DNA from: Candidatus Nitrosopolaris rasttigaisensis
GTDB taxonomy: Archaea; Thermoproteota; Nitrososphaeria; Nitrososphaerales; Nitrososphaeraceae
NCBI GenBank assembly: GCA_933226995.1
Contig: CAKOFP010000168.1
Location: forward strand, 1-9,389
DNA: 9,389 nt
Direction: 5' to 3'
Below the pieces are notes generated by a model. The model was given only the letters and a program-made list of their open reading frames with translations, was not told the origin of the DNA and made no database searches. The translations under genes and the position numbers were made by a program. This document shows, one piece after another, positions 1 to 5,456 of the stretch; within the stretch, counting starts at the first letter, position 1; every line of letters starts with the position of its first letter.

Positions 1-591
1 GATAAATACGACATCGAAAAAACAGCAAAAGTTTTCCAGAGTTTGCAGACTGGATGTTGCCGTGTACATTGGATTGAAGTAACTGACTTCTCGGACTTGG
101 CACAACCAATACTTGAACACCATGCAAAATTTTCTGCAAACCCACTCAGCGTTGAAAGAGGGATCATTGAACTCGTAAAAGAAAGACTAGAAAAAACTAA
201 GCACAAACTGATTTGCATACGCTGCGCAAAGTGGGAGAGAACAATCGATACCCTACAAATACCTGAAAAGCTATTTTGTCCGCTCTGCCGATCGAGGTTG
301 ATTACCGCAACCTTCTGGTCTGATAATGAGCTAGTAAAAATTATTTCGAAGAGACTAAATGGAAGTAAATTACAGCCTGAAGAAGAGCACCGATTCGATC
401 GTGCATGGAAAGTTGCCTCACTTATCAACAATTTTGGCAAGAAGGCGCTGATAGTATTGGCAGGTTACGGAGTAGGTGCCGATGCCGCGGCTCGTATCCT
501 TCGTAATTATATCGACGATGATGGAATTTACAGAAGTGTGTATGAGGCTGAGAAGCAGTATGTGCTGACCCGAGGTTTCTGGAACGACTAA
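1..591 (+). CDS. Lhr-like ATP-dependent helicase, C-terminal part (5' end outside window)
   Basis: The frame is open from base 1, so the gene starts upstream and only the last 196 residues are visible. The TTG at 43 is an ordinary internal Leu codon. Seen: a CIRC...CPLC four-cysteine set (visible residues 72-75 and 93-96), which should bind zinc. Then a helix-hairpin-helix-like stretch with AGYGVGADAAARIL (about 153-167), and a tail with YEAEKQYVLTRGFW. This tail resembles the C-terminal ends of large archaeal Lhr-type superfamily 2 helicases, which use ATP to unwind nucleic acid during repair or RNA processing. The motor domains lie outside the window, so the family call rests on the tail alone. 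The zinc set plus hairpin suggests a nucleic-acid-binding C-terminal domain. The gene converges on the RPA gene with only 28 bases between stops. Some other large helicase or zinc-ribbon DNA-binding protein is possible. Confidence 0.65.
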   Translation, partial: DKYDIEKTAKVFQSLQTGCCRVHWIEVTDFSDLAQPILEHHAKFSANPLSVERGIIELVKERLEKTKHKLICIRCAKWERTIDTLQIPEKLFCPLCRSRLITATFWSDNELVKIISKRLNGSKLQPEEEHRFDRAWKVASLINNFGKKALIVLAGYGVGADAAARILRNYIDDDGIYRSVYEAEKQYVLTRGFWND

Positions 592-604
592 TTCACCCTA
601 GGTG

Positions 605-637
605 CTAGTTATGTTACGCTTACGTAATTTTGACTAG
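605..637. terminator. Nested palindrome at the helicase/RPA convergent junction
   Basis: An inner perfect 5-bp stem TTACG (614-618) / CGTAA (623-627) has loop CTTA. It is enclosed by a second perfect pair CTAGT (605-609) / ACTAG (633-637). A TTTT run (628-631) follows the inner stem on the + strand. The RPA stop codon (620-622) lies in the loop. This is a plausible two-sided transcript end for the convergent genes. Archaeal termination depends mainly on U-runs, so the hairpin's role is inferred. Confidence 0.4.
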
Positions 638-2059
638 TGAAGAGTCCGGCTTTAATGTAAGCTCCGTTTTGCCACTCATCCCTTTAGTTCCTCTCGCGCC
701 CAGAACTCGTATCCGTTCACCTACTACCAGTTTGGCCACAGAAGAACTTTGCTGGCGCCAGCCTACTAGTCGAGTTTCCCCAGTATCGTCTCCAATTAAT
801 GTGTCGCTTACAGTAACTAATTCACCGTTTTTAGTATTTACTTCTGTTATATTCGGAGATTGTAAAACGATCGCCTCTAAAATGTAAGGAGAGTCTGAGA
901 TTTCAACGTCTTTGATTTTTGATTCGAACACCGACATTTTTGGAAACGACGCTTCGTCCTCGATTACCCTGATGTAAGAATCATCTTTGTAGAGAAGCAT
1001 GGAGTTCCCAAAGATACGGCTTGGCACACATTCTATCATCGAGTCTGAGATGAGCGGACTGCTTAGCAAAGCACTATCTATGGTCAGATGTACGAATTTA
1101 CCGCTTTTGTCCACCGCGAGAGAAGCAACATTTCCCTTGCCGGTTTCTCCACCGAACGAAACTACCCTCAGAGTCATTATTTCGATGTCCGTTTTAGTCC
1201 CGAAGAATTCAAACGCAGTCCCTTCATCACCGTGAATTTCAAAGTCGCCGGTTCCATATTGCGGGTTTCCCTGTTTAATCCTAACTCCAATCAACCGAAC
1301 CTTTGCGTTCATATCAAAGATTTTGGGAATCTTGCTCTCGTCAACATTCCAGATTACTGTCCGCAAGTTTCGAGTTTTCGTTTCGTTGGAAAGCTGCAGT
1401 TGTAGCAACTTCGTCACCTCCCCACGGGGGTTATCATACTGAGAAATTCTAGGGCTAGAACCAACAAAGCCGGTGATTACCACGTTTTGCCGAGTTTCGT
1501 GTACATCATCGACCTTTATCGTAATGAAATCAATGTCTGGAATAGAAGCGTTTTCCTCTTCTAAGAATTCTATCTGAGAACCAGAAGAGAGGTTAATCAC
1601 GGGTCTCCCATCAAAACCTGATTTTACGTATCCGCGAGAGATCTTTACCAGTTCCCCTGGACGAAAGCGCGCTTCATCTGGTAAGCTTATTTGATCATCC
1701 CATAGTTTGACTCGAACGGCAGACTCGTGATCATAGATAGTCAATGTTCGATTTCTGATCTCTTCTTTGGTATCTTTTCGAAGGAATTTGCGCGTAGGAT
1801 AGATATTCATGATCCTACCTACAATACTCACATCTTTTGCGCCTACAAATAGATCCTTGATTGCACCATTTGTCCGCTTGACATTCCCCAATGAGACACC
1901 TAGGTCGGCAGCCACTAGAAATAAAGCACCCTGATCTGTAAGATACCCGGCCCCAATTTTGCGCTTCTTCTCATCAATCAACTCTCTAACCTGCTCAAGA
2001 CTTATCTCAGGCTTCTGGCTGAGAAGCGACTCGATCATGGTTTTAAAATCAGCAGACAC
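620..2059 (-). CDS. Replication protein A-like single-stranded DNA-binding protein (multiple OB folds)
   Basis: A 479-residue protein with the layout of large archaeal RPA, which coats and protects single-stranded DNA in replication, recombination and repair. Seen: a helical N-terminal segment (about 1-60, with MIESLLSQKPEISLEQVREL and GAGYLTDQGALFLVAADLGV). Then come repeated beta-rich OB-fold-like units: about 74-166 (KDVSIVGRIMNIYP, VRVKLWDD), 180-283 (VITGFVGSSP, LRTVIWN), a weaker one at 292-367, and 378-479 (ETRLVGWR, GERIRVLGAR). It has a single cysteine (344), so it lacks the zinc finger found in some euryarchaeal RPAs. The GTG start at 2059 is preferred over the ATG at 2038, because a TATA-like TTTTTAAG is centred about 32 bp before the GTG. 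The gene is divergent from the aldehyde dehydrogenase and convergent with the helicase. Number and edges of the OB folds are estimates. Confidence 0.85.
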   Translation of the reverse strand: MSADFKTMIESLLSQKPEISLEQVRELIDEKKRKIGAGYLTDQGALFLVAADLGVSLGNVKRTNGAIKDLFVGAKDVSIVGRIMNIYPTRKFLRKDTKEEIRNRTLTIYDHESAVRVKLWDDQISLPDEARFRPGELVKISRGYVKSGFDGRPVINLSSGSQIEFLEEENASIPDIDFITIKVDDVHETRQNVVITGFVGSSPRISQYDNPRGEVTKLLQLQLSNETKTRNLRTVIWNVDESKIPKIFDMNAKVRLIGVRIKQGNPQYGTGDFEIHGDEGTAFEFFGTKTDIEIMTLRVVSFGGETGKGNVASLAVDKSGKFVHLTIDSALLSSPLISDSMIECVPSRIFGNSMLLYKDDSYIRVIEDEASFPKMSVFESKIKDVEISDSPYILEAIVLQSPNITEVNTKNGELVTVSDTLIGDDTGETRLVGWRQQSSSVAKLVVGERIRVLGARGTKGMSGKTELTLKPDSSLVKIT

Positions 2060-2081
2060 TGATGCTAAACCCCCCTTTTGT

Positions 2082-2111
2082 CAAGTACTTAAAAACTATG
2101 TCGAGTACTTG
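2082..2111 (-). promoter_or_regulatory. RPA promoter: TATA-like box inside an 8-bp inverted repeat
   Basis: The TATA-like element is TTTTTAAG on the minus strand (2088-2095), centred about 32 bp before the GTG at 2059, which implies a leader of a few bases. Perfect half-sites CAAGTACT (2082-2089) and AGTACTTG (2104-2111), 14 bases apart, flank the box. Each contains the self-complementary AGTACT. A protein bound to the pair would compete with TBP/TFB, so this is a good operator candidate. The regulator is unknown. Confidence 0.5.
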
Positions 2112-2206
2112 CCTATATTCTTTGACAGAGCGGTCCACACCAAGGATACGTTTGCAATAGTATGGAAAGCTGCGAAAATATTTCTCACCTACATAATATT
2201 GATAGT

Positions 2207-2250
2207 AACAAAAAAAATTCATTTTGTTGAAAAACATGATAATTTTTAAG
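2207..2250 (+). promoter_or_regulatory. Aldehyde dehydrogenase promoter with upstream inverted repeat
   Basis: A TATA-like AATTTTTAAG (2241-2250) is centred about 29 bp before the ATG at 2275, so the message would be leaderless or nearly so. Just upstream, AACAAAA (2207-2213) and TTTTGTT (2222-2228) form a perfect 7-bp inverted repeat with an 8-base spacer. The tract is very A+T-rich, so the repeat may be chance. The rest of the 2060-2274 spacer holds no convincing gene. Confidence 0.45.
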
Positions 2251-2274
2251 GTTCGTTGAAACATAATCCAGTAC

Positions 2275-3852
2275 ATGGCATTTGAAAATGAACACACTCT
2301 TCAAAAGTTCATCACTTCAAAAGAAGAGGAATCCTTTCATGACCAGTATGAACAAGCAATACGAGATGTCAGAAGTGAATTTGGGAAACAATATCCTCTG
2401 ATTATCGGTAGTACGAAAATAAAGGCGGACTCAACATTTACTCATCTCTCACCTATCGATACTCGAATAGTGTTAGGATATTTACCAAGAGCCAGTGTCG
2501 AAGATACACGTAATGCTATCAATGCTGCTAGAGACGCATTTAACTGGTGGCGCAAACACAATTACAAAAAACGAATAGAGATTTGCAGGGCTGGAGCAAA
2601 TGTATTGAGCCGGCGTAAGTTTGAGCTGGCGGCGTGGTTATCGTATGAAAATGGTAAGAATAGATATGAAGCGATAGGAGATGTCGATGAAGCTATCGAT
2701 TTTATTAGATATTATTGTGAGTGCATGGAAACGAATGAAGGGTTCTCAACTCTAACTAGGAGCGCATACCCTGCAGAAACCAGCAGAAGCGTTATGAAGC
2801 CGTACGGCGTATGGGGCGTGATTGCACCGTTCAATTTTCCAGCTGCAATACTAATTGGAATGAGTACTGGAGCTCTGATTACAGGAAATACAATAGTACT
2901 GAAACCTGCCAGCGATGCCCCAATTACTGGATATAAATTCGCCGAAGTCATGGAGGAAGCTGGCTTGCCAAATGGTGTTCTGAACCTCGTCACAGGAGCC
3001 GGCGCTCAGCTAGGCCAGGAAATAGTGGGAAATGAACACGTCGCGGGGATTGTATTCACCGGTTCAAAAAAAGTAGGTTACGAGATGATCAGGCGATTTA
3101 ACAAAACCAAACCCCGCCCTATCATTGCAGAATTAGGTGGGAAAAATCCTGCAATAGTTACTGAAAGCGCAGATCTAGACGAAGCGGTTCAAGGAATATC
3201 TAATGCTGCGTTTGGTTATTCGGGACAGAAGTGTAGTGCGTGCTCTAAGGTATATGTGCAAAAAAACATCAAGACAGAATTTGTTGAGAAGCTTGTGAAA
3301 AGAACCAGGAGCCTGCAAGTAGGAAATCCTGTTGAACATAGTACCTTTGTCGGTCCTTTGATAAACGTCGGCGCATATAAAAATTATCAAAGGTATACGA
3401 TATTAGCATCTCGAGACGGAAAGTTGTTGGTAGGAGGTCGCATTAATAGAAGTGGTGATTTAAAGTACGGATTGTACGTAGAGCCGACAATTGTAGACGG
3501 GTTGCCTGAAGGTCATAGATTACTCACAGATGAGCTTTTCGTGCCTATATTATGTATAATAGTATACGAGAATCTTGATGATGCGATTCGATTATGTAAT
3601 AGCTCAGAATATGGCTTAACAGCAGGAATATACACTAAGGAAAAGGAAGAGATTGAAACATTTATCGACAGTATTGAGTCTGGTGTGTTATATGTCAATA
3701 GGGCTTTAAGCGCAACCACGGGAGCCATGGTTGGATGTCAGTCATTTGCTGGTTGGAAGGGATCAGGCACAACAGGCATAGGCGCTGGAGGGCCTTATTA
3801 CTTGACACAGTTCATGCAAGAACAGAGCCAAACCTTCGTCAGCACCAAATAA
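2275..3852 (+). CDS. Aldehyde dehydrogenase, 1-pyrroline-5-carboxylate (P5C) dehydrogenase type
   Basis: A 525-residue NAD(P)-dependent aldehyde dehydrogenase. The closest resemblance is to P5C dehydrogenase, which oxidises glutamate semialdehyde to glutamate, the second step of proline breakdown. Seen: the APFNFP motif with catalytic Asn187, VLKPASDAP with cofactor-contacting Lys210, FTGSKKVG (261-268) in the nucleotide-binding region, AELGGKNP with general base Glu286, and SGQKCSACS with nucleophile Cys320. The C-terminal GWKGSGTTG...GGPYYLTQFMQEQS is the tail typical of the P5C subfamily. Length also fits that subfamily rather than the shorter 480-residue dehydrogenases. The ATG at 2275 lies about 29 bp after a TATA-like box. 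No proline dehydrogenase gene is visible, so the physiological substrate is not fixed by context, and another semialdehyde remains possible. Confidence 0.88.
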   Translation: MAFENEHTLQKFITSKEEESFHDQYEQAIRDVRSEFGKQYPLIIGSTKIKADSTFTHLSPIDTRIVLGYLPRASVEDTRNAINAARDAFNWWRKHNYKKRIEICRAGANVLSRRKFELAAWLSYENGKNRYEAIGDVDEAIDFIRYYCECMETNEGFSTLTRSAYPAETSRSVMKPYGVWGVIAPFNFPAAILIGMSTGALITGNTIVLKPASDAPITGYKFAEVMEEAGLPNGVLNLVTGAGAQLGQEIVGNEHVAGIVFTGSKKVGYEMIRRFNKTKPRPIIAELGGKNPAIVTESADLDEAVQGISNAAFGYSGQKCSACSKVYVQKNIKTEFVEKLVKRTRSLQVGNPVEHSTFVGPLINVGAYKNYQRYTILASRDGKLLVGGRINRSGDLKYGLYVEPTIVDGLPEGHRLLTDELFVPILCIIVYENLDDAIRLCNSSEYGLTAGIYTKEKEEIETFIDSIESGVLYVNRALSATTGAMVGCQSFAGWKGSGTTGIGAGGPYYLTQFMQEQSQTFVSTK

Positions 3853-3910
3853 CAAAGTGGTTTAATGGCAATATCATGTCCGACCAGCGGTGTCTATCCT
3901 CCTGATTCGC

Positions 3911-3918
3911 TTTTTTTT
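3911..3918 (+). terminator. T8 run after the aldehyde dehydrogenase
   Basis: Eight consecutive T on the + strand begin 58 bases past the dehydrogenase stop, followed by more T-rich sequence (to about 3947). U-runs are the main sequence signal for archaeal RNA polymerase release, so this is the likely transcript end. No strong stem precedes it. Confidence 0.5.
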
Positions 3919-3985
3919 GATTTCTCGATATAGTTCGTTGTTTCTTCTCATATACTAGATCCATCGGAAATTTAGCGCGCTCTAA

Positions 3986-4032
3986 GCCGTGTGGACCGTG
4001 TCCACCTGGGTATGGTGGATAGGTTAAACGGC
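3986..4032. repeat. Cluster of overlapping, mutually exclusive inverted repeats
   Basis: Three perfect pairings share 47 bases: outer GCCGT (3986-3990) / ACGGC (4028-4032); inner GTGGAC (3991-3996) / GTCCAC (4000-4005), loop CGT; and alternative TCCACC (4001-4006) / GGTGGA (4014-4019), loop of seven. The last two use the same bases, so only one can form at a time. It lies in the 3853-4112 spacer between convergent genes. It may be a terminator for the tatD transcript, a small structured RNA or a protein-binding site. It does not fit a tRNA cloverleaf. Confidence 0.45.
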
Positions 4033-4113
4033 AGACGATATGATAACGAGTAAATTCAGAACATCATGCTGATCAAACCGTGACCCTGCTAATTCGGCCA
4101 ATGATGAGGCCAT
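4024..4113 (-). CDS. Doubtful 29-codon small ORF overlapping the tatD stop
   Basis: The tatD stop and an ATG overlap as TAATG (4115-4111), an arrangement that often marks translational coupling. The ORF encodes 29 residues, starting MASSLAELAGSRFDQHDVL and ending with a hydrophobic LLVIISSAV-like tail, with stop TAA at 4024-4026 inside the inverted-repeat cluster. I recognise no family. Only the overlap and the in-frame composition argue for it. At this length it could easily be chance in the tatD 3' untranslated region. Confidence 0.2.
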   Translation of the reverse strand: MASSLAELAGSRFDQHDVLNLLVIISSAV

Positions 4114-4886
4114 TATAACTTTCTATTCAGATACGATTCCGCGTTCCTCTCCAATAAATCAACAGTCTCGTGATAGGTCATCCCAAGTACATTCGCAGCA
4201 CAATTAACCACGCTGACCAAGAAAGAACTAGACATAGATGGGAGGTTATTAAAGCACCTCCGGTACCTTACTGGGCCGTCCGTCTCGACAAGGAATCTAT
4301 TTTTGGGAGTATTTTTCAGCAAGACTTTCTTCTCTTCCGAATAAATTAAAACTGGGCCGTACGACACGAACAAGCCCATGTCGGTGGATCTAGCGAGCTG
4401 CTTCTTACTTCCAGAAAACCAATGTAGTAGACCATTTCTAATATCGTAGGTTTTTAACATTTCTAATATGTGATCTAATGATCCTCGAGAATGTATTGAG
4501 ACAGGCTTCTTTGTTCTTTCCGCTAGTGCAAGCATGCTCTGAAAGACTTCTTTTTGCTTATCGTAAGAGCTCTCGTTTATGCCTGCGTAAACAGGATCGA
4601 GACCTATCTCACCAATACCGTCGATCGAGTCAAGGTTATTATTGAAAATTTCAATGAATCTCGTAACATCTTCAGTTTGTGCAAATTCAGGATGTATTCC
4701 AGCAAACGGTATCACCATGTCGCTGGTGGAATCGCTAAAGAGCTCCAAACTCTTTTTCAGTGTTTCCGTATTTACGGTTACAGAACACGCCTTGATTCTT
4801 AATGCCTTCAGATTGTTAAAAATATGCTCCATATATCCTGAGTATTCATTATCTGTTAGATGGATATGTGCGTCAACTATTGTCAT
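4113..4886 (-). CDS. TatD-family metal-dependent hydrolase (putative deoxyribonuclease)
   Basis: A 257-residue TIM-barrel metallohydrolase of the TatD family; studied members are metal-dependent DNases acting on 3' ends. Counted from the ATG at 4886, the metal-site pattern is complete: DAHIHL (His7, His9), GIHPE (His65), GIGEIGLD (Glu93), PVSIHSRG (His132), LLHWFSGS (His155) and VETDGP (Asp203). The frame extends five codons upstream to a TTG at 4901. A TATA-like AATATTAT (4918-4925) centred 35 bp before the ATG would put transcription start between the two, which favours the ATG. It follows the histone and a small ORF on the same strand. Nuclease activity is the family expectation; many TatD-like proteins have no tested substrate. 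Confidence 0.85.
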   Translation of the reverse strand: MTIVDAHIHLTDNEYSGYMEHIFNNLKALRIKACSVTVNTETLKKSLELFSDSTSDMVIPFAGIHPEFAQTEDVTRFIEIFNNNLDSIDGIGEIGLDPVYAGINESSYDKQKEVFQSMLALAERTKKPVSIHSRGSLDHILEMLKTYDIRNGLLHWFSGSKKQLARSTDMGLFVSYGPVLIYSEEKKVLLKNTPKNRFLVETDGPVRYRRCFNNLPSMSSSFLVSVVNCAANVLGMTYHETVDLLERNAESYLNRKL

Positions 4887-4917
4887 CGAGTCGTACAACA
4901 AGCAAAGAAAGGTTTTG

Positions 4918-4925
4918 ATAATATT
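4918..4925 (-). promoter_or_regulatory. TATA-like element for tatD
   Basis: AATATTAT on the minus strand is centred about 35 bp before the ATG at 4886, and about 20 bp before the alternative TTG at 4901. It lies between the 41-codon ORF stop (4945) and tatD, so tatD may have its own promoter with a leader of roughly nine bases. The match is only approximate. Confidence 0.3.
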
Positions 4926-4944
4926 GAGCTTACTCGCATATGTG

Positions 4945-5070
4945 CTACTGCAACGTTAAATCTAGCCGTCGCTTGCCGTGTTCAAAAGCCATGTAAATAA
5001 ATTCAAATCCCGGTGCCTCGAAATATGCGATGTTGCATCCGATAACATCTTTTGAATAAGATAGATGCAT
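4945..5070 (-). CDS. Small ORF, 41 codons, unknown function
   Basis: An ATG ORF between the histone and tatD, same strand, ending in TAG (4945-4947). The protein begins MHLSYSKDVIGC, has an aromatic/acidic middle (IAYFEAPGFEFIYMAF) and a basic end (EHGKRRLDLTLQ). The mixed, beta-strand-like composition looks more like a real small protein or domain fragment than noise. A TATA-like TAATATA (5102-5108) is centred 35 bp before the ATG, matching spacings elsewhere in the window. No signal peptide, membrane segment or metal motif is visible, and there is one cysteine. I do not recognise a family. The last remnant of a decayed longer gene is an alternative, but an in-frame TGA about 50 bases upstream (5119-5121) limits any N-terminal extension. 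Confidence 0.5.
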   Translation of the reverse strand: MHLSYSKDVIGCNIAYFEAPGFEFIYMAFEHGKRRLDLTLQ

Positions 5071-5101
5071 GTTTTGGGAAATTGCGTTTCTGTGACCTAT
5101 G

Positions 5102-5108
5102 TATATTA
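5102..5108 (-). promoter_or_regulatory. TATA-like element before the 41-codon small ORF
   Basis: TAATATA on the minus strand begins three bases past the histone stop codon and is centred about 35 bp before the small ORF's ATG at 5070, predicting a short leader. It gives the small ORF a possible transcript separate from the histone. Confidence 0.35.
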
Positions 5109-5110
5109 GG

Positions 5111-5335
5111 TTAAAGTTTCAGGATGTTTTTTGATGCGAGATGCACGTCTTCAGACTTTACAGTTTTTCTGCCTGCATGAAGGGATAACTCTACGGCTTG
5201 CTTTGCAATTTTTTCTGCGACTTCTTCCAGAACTTTTCGAAGCTCGTCCGCTGCATCGTCACTTACTCTGTCAGCGCCTGATTTCTTAATGACGCGATAC
5301 ATACTGGCAAGACCGAGTTCAGGGTTAGACGACAT
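5111..5335 (-). CDS. Archaeal histone
   Basis: A 74-residue histone-fold protein that wraps and compacts DNA as dimers and higher assemblies. Seen: GLASMYRVIKKSGADRVSDD (helix 1 and first DNA-contact loop), a long central helix with ADELRKVLEEVAEKIAKQAVELSLHAG, then RKTVKSEDVHLA (second DNA-contact loop and last helix). These match archaeal HMf-type histones closely. It has essentially no tails, as usual in archaea. The frame could extend upstream to a TTG at 5401 or an ATG at 5362. However, the TATA-like ATTTTTAAC at 5363-5371 lies within that extension and is correctly spaced for the ATG at 5335, and the short form has the family's usual length. It follows glmS on the same strand but appears to have its own promoter. 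It is the only histone gene in the window. Confidence 0.93.
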   Translation of the reverse strand: MSSNPELGLASMYRVIKKSGADRVSDDAADELRKVLEEVAEKIAKQAVELSLHAGRKTVKSEDVHLASKNILKL

Positions 5336-5362
5336 TATACACTTTGACAACTGCTCATACAT

Positions 5363-5371
5363 GTTAAAAAT
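5363..5371 (-). promoter_or_regulatory. TATA-like box of the histone gene
   Basis: ATTTTTAAC on the minus strand is centred about 32 bp before the ATG at 5335, implying a leader of about five bases. The TTTTTAA core is shared with the RPA and aldehyde dehydrogenase promoters. It decides the histone start, because the longer forms would begin at or upstream of the promoter. Confidence 0.5.
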
Positions 5372-5409
5372 CTTGTTGTTGTCCAGAAAATCCGCATACA
5401 AGACAGAGT

Positions 5410-5437
5410 CTATCCTATACCACTTGGTATAGGATAG
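5410..5437. repeat. Perfect 12-bp inverted repeat with 4-base loop between glmS and histone
   Basis: CTATCCTATACC (5410-5421) and GGTATAGGATAG (5426-5437) are exact reverse complements around ACTT. This is the longest perfect dyad I found in the window. It lies 19 bases past the glmS stop and about 40 bp upstream of the histone TATA-like box. In RNA it would make a strong hairpin that could protect the glmS 3' end. In DNA it is a good dimer-binding site for a regulator of the histone gene. Confidence 0.6.
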
Positions 5438-5440
5438 CCG

Positions 5441-5446
5441 AAAAAA
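5441..5446 (-). terminator. T6 run after glmS
   Basis: Six T on the minus strand start 10 bases past the glmS stop. They are preceded by a weak AGCC...GGCT pairing that encloses the run and followed by the 28-bp dyad. This is the likely end of the glmS transcript and separates it from the histone gene. Confidence 0.4.
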
Positions 5447-5456
5447 TGAAGGCTTT

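Noticed and set aside
2049..2297. 82-codon minus-strand ORF across the RPA/dehydrogenase spacer
   Set aside because: It overlaps the start regions of both genes, covers their promoters, and its Tyr/Phe/Ile-rich composition is what A+T-rich spacer gives in a random frame.
3865..3933. 22-codon ORF after the aldehyde dehydrogenase
   Set aside because: It runs through the T8 run, has no promoter or stop-start coupling, and shows no protein-like pattern.
3981..4033. Degenerate tRNA or box-type guide RNA
   Set aside because: Stem lengths and loops do not fit a cloverleaf, and no paired C and D boxes or H/ACA end are visible.
4981..5022. tRNA-like 3' end (TTCAAATCCCGG then GCCTCG)
   Set aside because: No matching T-stem, acceptor stem or anticodon arm can be built, and the bases are explained by the 41-codon ORF on the other strand.
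5034..5069. Nested inverted repeats TGCATC/GATGCA and ATCTT/AAGAT
   Set aside because: The short arms sit within the 41-codon ORF and are not strong enough to claim as a separate element.
5336..5401. 22-residue N-terminal extension of the histone from a TTG start
   Set aside because: It would include the histone's own TATA-like box and exceeds the usual length of archaeal histones; the ATG at 5335 fits both.
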